Shown here: positions 34,252-44,900 of the stretch, piece after piece
Layout of the letters: each line of letters starts with the position of its first letter
Position numbering within the stretch: position 1 is the first letter of the stretch
NCBI GenBank assembly: GCA_900544685.1
Contig: UQWA01000003.1
Span: forward strand, 80,290 to 144,289
Length of the DNA stretch: 64,000 bases
Reading direction: 5' to 3'
DNA from: an uncultured Lachnospiraceae bacterium
Lineage (GTDB): Bacteria; Bacillota; Clostridia; Lachnospirales; Lachnospiraceae
Position numbers and translations under genes: made by a program
The notes under the pieces: model-generated
Told to the model about the DNA's origin: nothing
Seen by the model: only the letters and a program-made list of their open reading frames with translations
Databases searched by the model: none

Positions 34252-35190
34252 TTATTCTGTTTCCTTTTCATTTAAAAATAATGCGTTTACAAACTCATCG
34301 GCGTCAAACTTCTGCAAATCATCGATGCTTTCTCCTACTCCGATATATTTTACCGGGATGCCCAGTTCTGAATGAATGGCAATGGCAATGCCTCCCTTGG
34401 CTGTTCCATCCAGCTTGGTAAGGATGATTCCTGTGATATTGGCTGCCTCAGAGAACTCACGTGCCTGAACCAGTGCATTCTGTCCGGTCGTTCCGTCCAA
34501 CACTACCAGTGTCTCACGGTAAGCTTCCGGATATTCCTTTTCCAGAATACGGTTAATCTTTGCCAGTTCATTCATCAGGTTCTTCTTATTGTGTAATCTT
34601 CCTGCTGTATCGCAAAGAAGTACGTCAGCATTTCTCGCTTTAGCGGCTGCTATGGCATCATAAACAACCGAAGCCGGGTCAGAGCCTTCCTGTCCGCTGA
34701 TAATCTCCACACCGGCACGGTTCGCCCACTCGGTAAGCTGCTCACCTGCTGCTGCGCGGAAGGTATCTGCCGCTGCAAGAACGACCTTTTTACCCTGATC
34801 CTTTAACTTGCCTGCCAGTTTTCCAACACTGGTCGTCTTTCCAACACCATTCACACCAATTACCAGAACGACAGACTTGCGGTTTTCGAACTCATATGCC
34901 GTCTCACCTACATCCATCTGTTCTTTGATGCTCTCAATCAGATACCGTTTGCACTCTTCCGGTTCCTTGATGTTATTGTCTTTTACTGCCTGCTTCAACT
35001 TTTCAATAATGGCCGTAGTTGCATTGATTCCCAGATCCCCCATGACCAGAGTCTCTTCGATTTCATCATAAAAATCATCATCAATGCTGGAAAAACCACT
35101 GAATATATTATCAATCCCGGCAACAATATTGTCTCTTGTCTTTGTCAGCCCTTCAGCCAGACGCTTAAAAAAACCTTTCTTTTCCTGCAT
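34252..35190 (-). CDS. ftsY: Signal recognition particle receptor FtsY
   Basis: A 312-residue SRP-receptor GTPase. It lacks a long acidic A domain, as in many Firmicutes, and begins with a short basic amphipathic stretch (KGFFKRLAEGLTKTRDNIV). The GTPase motifs are GVNGVGKTTS near residue 113 and DTAGRLHNKKNL near residue 195. It follows smc by 13 bases. Confidence 0.96.
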   Translation of the reverse strand: MQEKKGFFKRLAEGLTKTRDNIVAGIDNIFSGFSSIDDDFYDEIEETLVMGDLGINATTAIIEKLKQAVKDNNIKEPEECKRYLIESIKEQMDVGETAYEFENRKSVVLVIGVNGVGKTTSVGKLAGKLKDQGKKVVLAAADTFRAAAGEQLTEWANRAGVEIISGQEGSDPASVVYDAIAAAKARNADVLLCDTAGRLHNKKNLMNELAKINRILEKEYPEAYRETLVVLDGTTGQNALVQAREFSEAANITGIILTKLDGTAKGGIAIAIHSELGIPVKYIGVGESIDDLQKFDADEFVNALFLNEKETE

Positions 35191-35203
35191 GAAAGATTCC
35201 TCC

Positions 35204-38200
35204 CTATTGATCTAATTCGTCTTCCACCATATTGACGGAAACCTGTGTGGAAACCCCCTTTTCCTGCATGGTGATACCATACAGTCTGTCTGCAACAGCC
35301 ATTGTTCCTCGTCTATGTGTTATAATAATAAACTGCGTGTTTTTTGTCAACTTATGAAGATAATTTGCATATCTGGATACATTGTTTTCATCCAGTGCCG
35401 CCTCAATCTCATCCAGAAGACAGAATGGAGACGGCTTCATATTCTGAATGGCAAAAAGCAGAGCAATTGCCGTCAGCGCTTTTTCTCCACCAGACATCTG
35501 CATCATATTCACCAGTTTCTTTCCAGGCGGCTGTGCGATAATACGAATACCTGCCTCCAGAATATCCTCATCCTCTACCAGCTCCAGACTGCCCTTTCCT
35601 CCGCCGAACAGTTCTTTGAATGCTTTCTCGAATTCCTGCTGCATAATGGCAAACTTCTCTTTAAACTGACGCCGCATACCCTCATCCAGTTCGGTAATGA
35701 TCTTTTTCAGATCTTCTCCCGCCTTTACCAGATCTGCATGTTGGGCAGCCAGGAATTCATGACGCTCGTGAAGCTCCTTATATTCTTCTATGGCATTGAC
35801 ATTGACAGGTCCCAGCGCCTTGATCTCACCCTTTAACTGAGAGATCATCTTCTTAAGCTGCGGGGAATGTTCGATCTCTTCATCTCGGAATTTTTCTGCT
35901 TCGCTGGCCGTCAGTTCATATTCTTCCCACATATAATTAATCTGACGTTCCAGATAATCCCCCAGACGTTCCTTCTGGTTATCCAGTCGGAAATGCTCTT
36001 TATCCAGATCACTGAGCTGGTTGCTCAAGTCTTCTCTCACCTGGAAAAATTCTTTGTGAGAACGGTTCTTGGTACTACGTTCTTCTGTTATCTGATTCAG
36101 TTCTTTTTCGGTATCTGCTTCTGCCTGCTGTGCATGAAGAATGGATTCCTGAATCTCCTGAATCTGGGCTTCTTTTTTCTCCACATCCTGTCTGGAACCC
36201 GACAGATTCTCCTGAAGATTTTTCTTTTCCTCACAAAGATGTGTTTCCTCACTGTGAATACGTTGGATATTCTGCCGGATAAACTCTTCCTTCTGGTGCA
36301 GTGCAGTCGTCTGTGTATGTACCTCATTGCAGATACGGTTCTTTTCCTCCTGCTGCTGCCTCTTCTCCTCCAGTTCTGCCTGCCAGCCCTGAATTTTCGC
36401 TTCCAGACCCGCTTCCTGCTCCTTGGAAAGTTCCATTTCTTTCTCAATCTGGATATGTTCTTCGTCAATCTCTTCCATCTGCTGACGAATCTCATTTACT
36501 TCACTTTGCAGTGATTTGTTATCCGAAAGCATTCTGGCATTCTGCGTCTGGATCTCCTGCAGTTTTAATTTCAGTGTATTCTGATTTAGATACTCTGCCT
36601 GCATCTGTTCTGTACGTTTTACCAGCTCTTCTCTCTTGGCTGCCCGGTTCTGGCGAATCTCTTCGATCTGTTTCTGAAGCTGCGTCACATGGCTTCTGGC
36701 TAACTGTACTTTTGTTTCCAGATCTTCCATCTCTCTTCTTCGTCCCAGAAGATTGCTGGAATTCTTAAATGCACCACCGGACATGGAACCACCCGGGCTT
36801 AACAGATCTCCTTCCAGTGTAACAATTCGCAGAGACTGACGGTATTTTCGGGATATGGCAATGGCATGATCGATATGATCCACAATCAGTGTCTTTCCAA
36901 GCAGATATTCCACCAGAGTCTCATAACGATCATCGGTATCAACCAATGTGCTTGCAACACCGATTGCACCCGGCTCATACAATGCCTGGTCGTTTCCCAG
37001 GCCTCCCTTTTTATGAATCGCACTCAACGGAAGGAATGTGGCACGTCCAAACTTGTTCTTTTTCAGATACTCAATCATGGCCTTTGCCGTATTCTCATTA
37101 TCGGTAACAATATTCTGAATGCTTCCGCCAAGGGCTGTCTCAATGGCAGCTTCGTATTTCTTCTCCGTCTTCACCAGATCGGCAACTACTCCATAGATAC
37201 CGGTCACACTGTCCTTCTTTTCCATAACACGGCGGATACTGTTGCCATATCCGTCATAACGCTCTGTCATATTGCGCAGGGCTTCCAGTCTGGAAACATT
37301 GCGGCTGTACTCTTCCTTGGTGGTCTCCAGTTCCTTGGAGCTGCGGATCAATTCCTGCTGGATCTCATTGATGCCTGCCTCAATCCGGGCATTTTCTTCC
37401 GTCAGATCATGGATCTTTGCTGTAATCGCATCATACTCCTTCTGATACCCTTCCCGGACGGCTTCCCGCTGATTCTGCTCAGTCTTTGCAGAAAGCATAC
37501 GCTGGGTGAGCTGGGAATTACGGATCTGGATCTGTTCCTTCATGGTCTCAAAACGCTGTAATTTTGCCTTGGTATTCGAACGTTCTCCCAGAAGGTCAAT
37601 CAGGCTGTTTCGTCCTGTGGCAATCTTTTCTTCCAGCCCTTCTGCTTCTTCTGTAACTCTCTGAAGCTCCTGTACACAGCTCTTTTCCTGTTCTGACGCC
37701 TCTTCCAGTTTTTTTTTCAGCTTCTGACTGTTTGCCTCTTCTGCTTCCAGTTCCTTCCTGCATGCTTTCAGAGACTCTTCGATCCCTGCCATACGGCTCT
37801 GGAAATGCTCATCATTCATGGAAGCGGAACGGATCTGTTCTTTTAACAGTTCAATCTGATTCTCAAGCTGCTGCTTTACCATGCGCCCCTGATTCAGTTC
37901 ATTTTTCTTTTCTTCGATAGCAGCATCCAGGGACTCCAGTTCCTGTTCAATCTTCTCATATTCGGTACGGATCTGTTCCAGTTTTCCCTTCACCGTCTCC
38001 ATATCATGATCAGAAATCAGGATCTTATTCTCTACCTCTTTTAACTGACCGGACATTCGTTCTTTTTCCAGTAAAAACATATTAATGTCCAGTTGTTTTA
38101 ATTCATCTCTTTTTTTCAGATAAATCTTCGCTTTTTCAGACTGGCGTTCCAACGGTCCCACCTGTCTGGTCAGCTCTGAGAGGATATCATTAATTCGAGT

Positions 38201-38764
38201 CAGATTATTATTCTCGTCTTCCAGCTTCTTCTGCGCCGCCAGCTTACGTCTCTTAAACTTGACAATCCCGGCCGCTTCATCAAACAGCTCTCTTCGTTCT
38301 TCCGGTTTACCGTTCAGGATCTTATCAATCTGTCCCTGACCGATAATGGAATAGCCTTCTTTTCCAATACCGGTATCATAAAAAAGCTCCTTTACATCTC
38401 GCAGACGACAGGCAGTACCGTTGATCAGATATTCACTTTCACCAGAACGGTAAAGCCTTCTGGTTACTGTAACTTCGTTATAGTCTACCGGAAGCTGATG
38501 ATCCGAATTATCCAGCGTAATGGCAACCATGGCAAATCCCAGTGGTTTACGGTTCTCGGTACCGGAAAAAATAACGTCCTGCATATTGGAACCACGGAGC
38601 TGCTTTACGCTTTGTTCGCCAAGAACCCATCTTACTGCATCACCAACGTTACTTTTGCCACTTCCGTTTGGGCCGACAATACCGGTAATACCGTTATGAA
38701 ACTGAAACTTCAGTTTGTTTGCAAAAGACTTAAATCCATGTACTTCTATGCTCTTCAGATACAT
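35204..38764 (-). CDS. smc: Chromosome partition protein Smc
   Basis: A 1,186-residue condensin subunit that compacts and separates chromosomes. The N-terminal head has GPNGSGKSNVGDA at residues 32-44. Two long coiled coils flank a hinge around residues 510-640. The C-terminal head has the ABC signature MSGGEKALTAIALL and Walker B CLLDEIEAALDE. Length is normal. It starts directly at the rnc stop, giving the conserved rnc-smc-ftsY order. Confidence 0.97.
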   Translation of the reverse strand: MYLKSIEVHGFKSFANKLKFQFHNGITGIVGPNGSGKSNVGDAVRWVLGEQSVKQLRGSNMQDVIFSGTENRKPLGFAMVAITLDNSDHQLPVDYNEVTVTRRLYRSGESEYLINGTACRLRDVKELFYDTGIGKEGYSIIGQGQIDKILNGKPEERRELFDEAAGIVKFKRRKLAAQKKLEDENNNLTRINDILSELTRQVGPLERQSEKAKIYLKKRDELKQLDINMFLLEKERMSGQLKEVENKILISDHDMETVKGKLEQIRTEYEKIEQELESLDAAIEEKKNELNQGRMVKQQLENQIELLKEQIRSASMNDEHFQSRMAGIEESLKACRKELEAEEANSQKLKKKLEEASEQEKSCVQELQRVTEEAEGLEEKIATGRNSLIDLLGERSNTKAKLQRFETMKEQIQIRNSQLTQRMLSAKTEQNQREAVREGYQKEYDAITAKIHDLTEENARIEAGINEIQQELIRSSKELETTKEEYSRNVSRLEALRNMTERYDGYGNSIRRVMEKKDSVTGIYGVVADLVKTEKKYEAAIETALGGSIQNIVTDNENTAKAMIEYLKKNKFGRATFLPLSAIHKKGGLGNDQALYEPGAIGVASTLVDTDDRYETLVEYLLGKTLIVDHIDHAIAISRKYRQSLRIVTLEGDLLSPGGSMSGGAFKNSSNLLGRRREMEDLETKVQLARSHVTQLQKQIEEIRQNRAAKREELVKRTEQMQAEYLNQNTLKLKLQEIQTQNARMLSDNKSLQSEVNEIRQQMEEIDEEHIQIEKEMELSKEQEAGLEAKIQGWQAELEEKRQQQEEKNRICNEVHTQTTALHQKEEFIRQNIQRIHSEETHLCEEKKNLQENLSGSRQDVEKKEAQIQEIQESILHAQQAEADTEKELNQITEERSTKNRSHKEFFQVREDLSNQLSDLDKEHFRLDNQKERLGDYLERQINYMWEEYELTASEAEKFRDEEIEHSPQLKKMISQLKGEIKALGPVNVNAIEEYKELHERHEFLAAQHADLVKAGEDLKKIITELDEGMRRQFKEKFAIMQQEFEKAFKELFGGGKGSLELVEDEDILEAGIRIIAQPPGKKLVNMMQMSGGEKALTAIALLFAIQNMKPSPFCLLDEIEAALDENNVSRYANYLHKLTKNTQFIIITHRRGTMAVADRLYGITMQEKGVSTQVSVNMVEDELDQ

Positions 38765-39457
38765 CTATTTTGCCTGCCCTTTCAGGGTAATGATCGTTCG
38801 GTAAGCGGCCTGTTGTTCTGCACTCTTCTTGGTTCTGCCGCTTCCTTCTTCGAATCCCTTGTCACCGATAAATAACTGCATGACAAAAGTCTTATCATGA
38901 TCCGGTCCCTCTTCACGTACCAGATGATAAGACATTGGCTGTCCCTTAAAAGAACTCTGTACAATCTCCTGCAGGATAGTTTTGCTATCATAAAAGAGTT
39001 TTTTGTTCTCAATATCATTTAAAATAAATCTGTTCACAAATTCTTTTGCATTAGCAAAACCACCGTCCAGATAAATAGCTCCGATCAGTGCTTCCATGGC
39101 ATCTGATACAATGGAATCACGGAAACGTCCACCTGTCTGTTCCTCGCCCTTTCCAAGTCTCAGAAATGATCCAAGTTCAATCACAGCCGCACACTGAGCC
39201 AAAGTCGGTTCACATACAATACTGGCGCGAAGCTTTGTCATATCGCCTTCCGGCATACCAGGATAGTTATTAAAAATGAATTCACTGCTGGAGAGCTCAA
39301 GGACTGCATCACCAAGGAATTCCAGTCTTTCATTATCTTTTAGTTTCTTTTTGGTTTCATTGGCATAGGAACTGTGTCGCATGGCATTCTCCAGTAATTC
39401 TCTGTTCTTAAATACATAGCCAATCTTATTTTCCAGTTCTTTTAAATCTCTGTTCAT
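38765..39457 (-). CDS. rnc: Ribonuclease III
   Basis: A 230-residue double-strand RNA endonuclease. The catalytic motif NERLEFLGDAVLEL is near residue 42, with a second acidic site at VSDAMEALIGAIYLDGG near residue 115. A dsRNA-binding domain fills the last 70 residues. The gene abuts smc. Upstream lies the multi-hairpin element at 39481-39652. Confidence 0.95.
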   Translation of the reverse strand: MNRDLKELENKIGYVFKNRELLENAMRHSSYANETKKKLKDNERLEFLGDAVLELSSSEFIFNNYPGMPEGDMTKLRASIVCEPTLAQCAAVIELGSFLRLGKGEEQTGGRFRDSIVSDAMEALIGAIYLDGGFANAKEFVNRFILNDIENKKLFYDSKTILQEIVQSSFKGQPMSYHLVREEGPDHDKTFVMQLFIGDKGFEEGSGRTKKSAEQQAAYRTIITLKGQAK

Positions 39458-39480
39458 GTTTCACCTCATAATTCATCTTG

Positions 39481-39652
39481 TATGATACCTACGGATTGCT
39501 CCGTGCTTCGCACTCCCGCAATCCTCCCCACTATTCGCATATCGTGGGATTAAAATCCCACTTTCATGCTCATATTGTGGCGGGTTCCAAGGTCTTACAT
39601 CCACTTATGAGCAAGCTCACGTGGATTCAGACCTTTTAACCCTGGTATCATA
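39481..39652. repeat. Multi-armed inverted-repeat element between acpP and rnc
   Basis: TATGATACC (39481-39489) and GGTATCATA (39644-39652) close a 172-base segment holding three nested hairpins. Arm 1 is GGATTGC/GCAATCC with inner GTGC/GCAC. Arm 2 is GTGGGAT/ATCCCAC (39544-39561). Arm 3 is AAGGTCT/AGACCTT (39589-39635) with inner ATCCAC/GTGGAT and TGAG/CTCA. No frame runs through it. It could be a folded RNA leader of rnc or a non-coding mobile repeat. Confidence 0.6.
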
Positions 39653-39679
39653 AAAAAGGGGTGCACACAACGGCACCCC
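39652..39679 (-). terminator. Terminator after acpP
   Basis: On the minus strand GGGGTGC and GCACCCC form a 7-bp GC-rich stem around an 8-base loop, followed by TTTTTT. It abuts the multi-armed element. Confidence 0.8.
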
Positions 39680-39691
39680 AAAAGATCAAAC

Positions 39692-39925
39692 TTACGCATC
39701 GACAGCGTTCTTGATTGCTTCTACCGCATCTCCTACAGAAACGATCTTCTCAGCTTCCTCATTCGGGATCTCAATATCAAACTCTTCTTCAATGCCCATG
39801 ATGATCTGATATACATCCAGAGAATCTGCGCCAAGATCATCCACAAATGTAGTATCCATTGTGATCTCTTCTTCATCAACATTCATAACCTCTGCAATAA
39901 TCTTCTGCAGCTTTTCAAGTTCCAT
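39692..39925 (-). CDS. acpP: Acyl carrier protein
   Basis: A 77-residue acidic carrier for fatty-acid synthesis. The phosphopantetheine attachment site is Ser35 in LGADSLDV. It lies 11 bases after plsX, whose enzyme uses acyl-ACP, and is followed by a strong terminator. Confidence 0.96.
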   Translation of the reverse strand: MELEKLQKIIAEVMNVDEEEITMDTTFVDDLGADSLDVYQIIMGIEEEFDIEIPNEEAEKIVSVGDAVEAIKNAVDA

Positions 39926-39936
39926 AACAGTACCTC

Positions 39937-40950
39937 CTAATTTGTCTCTTCAAGAATGTGTTCTTTTATTTTCTCATTGATACGCTCTTTGCTGAATTGC
40001 GTACACTGAAAAATTGCATGTTTGATTTCTTTGCTTGTTGCACTTCCATGTGTCTTCACAACCAGTCCCTTTAAGCCAAGCATCGGTGCTCCACCATACT
40101 GGGTGGCATCGAAAGTCTTCAGAGTAGTCTTCAGAGCCGGCTTCACCAGAAGTGCGCCAATCTTGGAACGAAGAGTACTCATCATGCCTTTCTTGATCTG
40201 ATGTACCAGCGCGGATGCGGTACCTTCGTATAACTTCAGAATAACATTTCCCACAAAGGCTTCACAGACGATGACATCACAGACACCTGCCGGAATATCT
40301 CTGGCTTCTACGTTCCCGATAAAATTGATATCCTTGCATTCCTTCAGCAGTGGATAAGTCTCTTTTACCAGTGCATTGCCCTTCTCTTCTTCGGCTCCGA
40401 TATTCACCAGCCCGACTCTCGGATTCTTAATGCCAACTACATTCTCCATATAGATGGATCCCATTCTGGCAAACTGTACGAGATGTGAAGATCTGGCATC
40501 TACATTGGCCCCACAGTCAATCAGAAGTGACACGCCTTTCTCTGTCGGGATCAGTGGTGCCAGAGGTGGTCTTTCAATCCCTCTGATCCTTCCTACAATT
40601 AACTGTCCTCCAACCAGAACGGCTCCGGTACTTCCGGAGGATATGATCGCATCTGCCTCACCATGCTTTACCATATTCATGCCGACCACTATAGAAGAAT
40701 CCTTCTTCCTGCGGATAGCGTTCACCGGCGGTTCACCCGTCTCGATCACTTCAGAAGCAGGCGCAATCTCTATGCTCTGTGGATCATAGGTATATTTTTT
40801 TAATTCATTCTGAATGACATCCTCTTGTCCCACCAGAACCACTCTGATATCCGGATTCTCATTCACAGCTTCTACTGCTGCTTTAATAGGCTCTACAGGG
40901 GCATTGTCTCCGCCCATGGCGTCAACTGCCACTTTAATTTTTTCCTGCAT
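39937..40950 (-). CDS. plsX: Phosphate acyltransferase PlsX
   Basis: A 337-residue enzyme that converts acyl-ACP to acyl-phosphate, the donor used by PlsY. Family motifs are VAVDAMGGDNAP at the N-terminus, AIISSGSTGAVLVGG in the middle and EAFVGNVILKLYEG near residue 230. It is the first gene of plsX-acpP. Confidence 0.95.
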   Translation of the reverse strand: MQEKIKVAVDAMGGDNAPVEPIKAAVEAVNENPDIRVVLVGQEDVIQNELKKYTYDPQSIEIAPASEVIETGEPPVNAIRRKKDSSIVVGMNMVKHGEADAIISSGSTGAVLVGGQLIVGRIRGIERPPLAPLIPTEKGVSLLIDCGANVDARSSHLVQFARMGSIYMENVVGIKNPRVGLVNIGAEEEKGNALVKETYPLLKECKDINFIGNVEARDIPAGVCDVIVCEAFVGNVILKLYEGTASALVHQIKKGMMSTLRSKIGALLVKPALKTTLKTFDATQYGGAPMLGLKGLVVKTHGSATSKEIKHAIFQCTQFSKERINEKIKEHILEETN

Positions 40951-40976
40951 TCTCTACCTCCTGTTACACACCTATC

Positions 40977-41005
40977 ATCATACAAGACATCCATATAAAA
41001 ATCAA
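40977..41005 (-). promoter_or_regulatory. Promoter of plsX-acpP
   Basis: On the minus strand TTGATT (41000-41005) and TATGAT (40977-40982) have a 17-base spacer, with a leader of about 20 bases. I did not find a clear FapR-type operator. Confidence 0.55.
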
Positions 41006-41021
41006 CAGTTTTTCTTTTACG

Positions 41022-41058
41022 AAAAAAGAAAGCCCATAACTTTCGCCATGGACTTTCG
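41022..41058 (-). terminator. Terminator after the S8 peptidase gene
   Basis: GAAAG and CTTTC enclose CCAT/ATGG and a loop on the minus strand, followed by six T. It closes the giant-protein/protease transcription unit. Confidence 0.65.
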
Positions 41059-41078
41059 TTACGATGATAAATGTGATT

Positions 41079-41933
41079 CTACTGTGTCTTTACATAGCCC
41101 CATCCAAACGTAGTGTCATATCCCGGATCCCCTGCATCCACTACGATGCCTTTCAGATATTCTTCTGCATCTTCCTGTGTTTGCTTCTCAAACTGGGATT
41201 CGGACAAATACTTTGCCAGTACGCCGCTGATTCTGGGCGCTGCAAAAGAGGATCCCTTCTCGCCCTGATAATTCCCGTCAGCCGACACAAATACAGCATC
41301 ACTTTGCAGATACCAGAGAGAACTGACCGGCTCTCCCTGGTCATCCATATCTGCTCCGGATACACCTATCACCTCTTCCCATGCAGCCGGATAGGTCTCA
41401 CTCCCAAGAGGAGTAGACAATGACAGATTTCCTGCTGCCGCCACCAGCAATACATTTCGCTTGGCCGCATATTGAATAGCTTCATGCAGTTCCTCATTAT
41501 CCTGATTCAAAGTCCAGCTCATGTTGATGATATCGGCATCATATACATCTACTGCATCATAAATAGCCCGAATAATAGCAGATCCGGTATCTGGAGCTTT
41601 CGATTGCTCTTCGCTAGCTTCCTGTGAATTCTGAGTTAGTGATATGCTGCTGTCAAAGCACTTCAGCATATAAATGTCTGTATCTGGTGCAATTTCTTTT
41701 AGGATGTCATATACAAACGTTCCATGTCCTTCCTGATCCGTCAGATCCTGTGTGCCATCCAGATAATTCTTTCCCTGTACGTCTGACAGATTGCAGCCAG
41801 AATCCAGAATGCAGACTGTCACTTGATCTTTCACCACTTCCATAGGTGTTCCTTCCGCTGCTGCCCCCACTGTAGGGGGCAGCGTTAGAAAAATGCCAAG
41901 CAGCACATTTGCATAAAAGTATGTTCTTCTCAT
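41079..41933 (-). CDS. Small secreted S8 (subtilisin-like) serine peptidase
   Basis: A 284-residue protein with a signal peptide (ANVLLGIFLTLPPTVGAAAE). The catalytic triad is complete: Asp in CILDSGCN, His in EGHGTFVYD, Ser in GSSFAAPRISG, with the oxyanion Asn in AAAGNLS. It is shorter than typical subtilisins and has no obvious long propeptide or wall anchor. Its ATG overlaps the stop of the 2,850-residue protein (ATGA), so the two are translated in a coupled way. Processing of the giant protein, or activation of a signal derived from it, is plausible but unproven. Confidence 0.87.
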   Translation of the reverse strand: MRRTYFYANVLLGIFLTLPPTVGAAAEGTPMEVVKDQVTVCILDSGCNLSDVQGKNYLDGTQDLTDQEGHGTFVYDILKEIAPDTDIYMLKCFDSSISLTQNSQEASEEQSKAPDTGSAIIRAIYDAVDVYDADIINMSWTLNQDNEELHEAIQYAAKRNVLLVAAAGNLSLSTPLGSETYPAAWEEVIGVSGADMDDQGEPVSSLWYLQSDAVFVSADGNYQGEKGSSFAAPRISGVLAKYLSESQFEKQTQEDAEEYLKGIVVDAGDPGYDTTFGWGYVKTQ

Positions 41934-44900
41934 GAGTCACCACTATTCTGTACCGGTTCCATGCTCTCAGCAGACTGAACCTCTGGTGCCTGCGTCTCGG
42001 CAGGTGGCGGAGAAGCAGAGGTCTCTGTCTGAGGTGCTGCCGTTTCCGGTGCCGGAGGCTCCGTTTGTGGAGTCGATGTTTCCGGTGCCGGTGGCTCCGT
42101 CTGTGGAGCGGAAGTCTCTGGTGCAGAAGTCTCTGGAGGATTGGTCTCAGGTACCTGAGTCTGTGGCGGCTCCGTTTCAGGGATCTGAGTCTCCGGTGCT
42201 GTTGTTTCTGTGGTCTGGCTCTCTGGCGCAGTTGATTCAGGTACAGTTATCTCTGTTGTGTTTGTCTGTGGCTCTGTTTCCGATACTGCAGTCTCTGTCT
42301 GTGGTTCGGTTACAGTTTCTGTCAGAAGTTCGCTTTCTGTTTCTAATTTCCGGGCATTCTTACGAGACTGAGAAGCAGTCCGGTCTTTTACCACCACTTC
42401 TACAACAAGATTTTCCCATGCGAGATAATCTGTCAACGCAATCGTATAAATATAAGATGTACTGCTTCCTCCTACCAAAGTCTGGCTCCAGTTAAGGGGA
42501 GCCGTACTAGTTTCCTCTGACCTTGTACCTCTGGCTGATAACTTTATGGATCCAATATAATAATTACTGTTTCCAAGTGTCACAGTCAGTTTCTGAGGAT
42601 TCACTCTTCCAGAAATACTGACAGGTATATCTATTTCTCCTGACAGCTCTGATTTATTTCCCTCAAAAACGCCCGATGTAATTCCATCTTTAAAAAGATC
42701 ATTATACTGTGGTGGGAAATCAGACGTTCTCTTCAACGAACTTACCGCTTTTACTGTATATGCCACTTTAGAAGGTGTTTTCACTTCCACATATACCGAT
42801 GCATTTACGGTCGTATAATTATTTTCCAAAAATGGATATGGTGTAAAAACAGCCGTTCTTAGTCCATTTTCTGTCGGATATACGGAACCATCATTTTCCC
42901 ATCCCCAGTTTCCGCCAACCCCCTTCCCTGTGACAGGATTTACCGGGTCTTTTTTAGATTGCAGATTTGAACAATTCAGATAATACTGTGGGTCTTTTGT
43001 CTGATACATAGCACTTGCTGTAATGTCGCATCCGCTATAATCCGGTGTTGCTTTTCTTACCAGTACTTCCACTGTTTTTTCTTCATCTGCCTCAATACTG
43101 TCATTATCCGGGGTAAATTTTACTTTCGCAGTATATGGTGTTGTTTCATTTGCATCCCATGGCTGTGCATTCGCTCCGGTCAGATCCCATTCCCATTTTC
43201 CCGGAACAGTTTTTCCCTGGAATTCTACTTTCAGGCCTGTCACATTTTTACCTGCCAGACACATTTTCTTTTCTTCTGTCTGACCTTCTGTAAGTGCCAG
43301 CGTCAGTTCCTGACCATATACAAGCTCTATCCGTGCTGCTGTTCCTGATACCGTTGCTTTTGCCTTTCCAATCGTATACGGAACAGTCACACTATCTTCA
43401 GTAATATCTTTCCAGCAATAATGTTCCGGATCGTTTAATGTCACAGTTGCCGTATAATCTCCAGCTTCTGTTCCACCGTTATCCGTAACCGTATAAAGAG
43501 CTGTATTTTCCAGTCCGGAATACTGTTTATTGCCATTATATGTTCTGGTTCCGGTAATTTCAGGTACTGCAATCTCTTTCTTTTTCACAGTAACATCCAT
43601 ATTTACCGTAAATTCTGCATATCCAACGGTATCATTCGGTTGGAACTTCATGCTGCAGACCTGTGTTGGAACAGTTGCCAATGCACTGCCAGGTTCTGTC
43701 CATGACCAGGTGCCTGTGATTTCTCTTACACCTGTACCATAGGTTACATTTCCACCAGTAAAAGTCACTTTTTCCAGCAATGTACCATACTCATACTCCC
43801 CTGTTACCGTTGGTAATATGATGTTCATCTTATCTTTTTCAATTTTATAGATGGTTGCTTTTGTCTTTACACCATCTGGATTTAAGATGACATACGCGCC
43901 ACTTCCATAGCTGCCCTCATCCGTATTCAGAGTTTCCTCCAGAGTATATCCCTGATACAGCACTTTCTTATCTTTTTCCGGTGCCATATCCGGTTTTCCA
44001 TCTTTCAAGAAGGTGTATGTACCCTCTTTTAGCAGTCCCTCAATCTGTAATTCTTCTGTTCCGGCAATTCCATCTTCATTCGCCAGCATCAGCCTTGCCG
44101 TTCCGGTTGTCAGGGCACTGTCCGGATCATAATCTCTGTCATTTACATCCTCGCAGATAACCACGACTCCAATCTGTGTCAGCAGAGGTACTTTTTCTTC
44201 CGCTGGCGTATACAGATCTGCTACTGCCATATCCGGGGTAAAGATCATGGCATATTCAGAATCCGTGGTTCCATTATTTCGTCCAAATGGCACCTTTTCC
44301 TTTTCTTCTTCTTTCCAGTCAAAGGTTCCCGGCACCTGTGTCTCAACCAGCAGATCCTTATTCATATAAAGAGCATTTCCTTCGTATTGAACGGTACTGT
44401 CCTTTACCTTCTGACCATATGTAAGACGATTCATATCCGGCATTCTCAGTTCCGGTGTCATTTTCACAAGAGACGCCATATAGCTGTCAATCCTGCCTTT
44501 ATGTTCCTCTCCCTGATCATCCGTATAGGTTGTCTCGATCTCCCATGTATACACCTGCTTATCAGGATCACCGGTACGATCTGCCTTTTTCAGCACGGCT
44601 TTTACCTGAATCTGATCTGCATAAGCTCCGATCTCTCCAGTCTGATAGTTTCCACTTTCCCCATCCTGCTCTATCAGAGACTTCAGATACGCTTCCACCT
44701 CATTCTGCAACGTGTTTTCCAGTCTCTCATTTCGCTTTTCAATGGATGTATCGGTTACAGCGTAAAAATCTTCTTCTGTAAGATAATCAATCAGATTTTT
44801 TTCATATGGGTGCTCATCTGCCAGCAGTTCCATTCTGTGAAGGATCTGTTCAATCGGATCCGTTGTTGTCCAGAGAGCCGTATAAGACCGGTCTCCCATG

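Noticed and set aside
41990..42320. Repeated short units in the coding tail of the giant protein that could look like a CRISPR or tandem-repeat locus
   Set aside because: They are coding Pro/Thr/Glu repeats in frame, without constant repeat and unique spacer structure.
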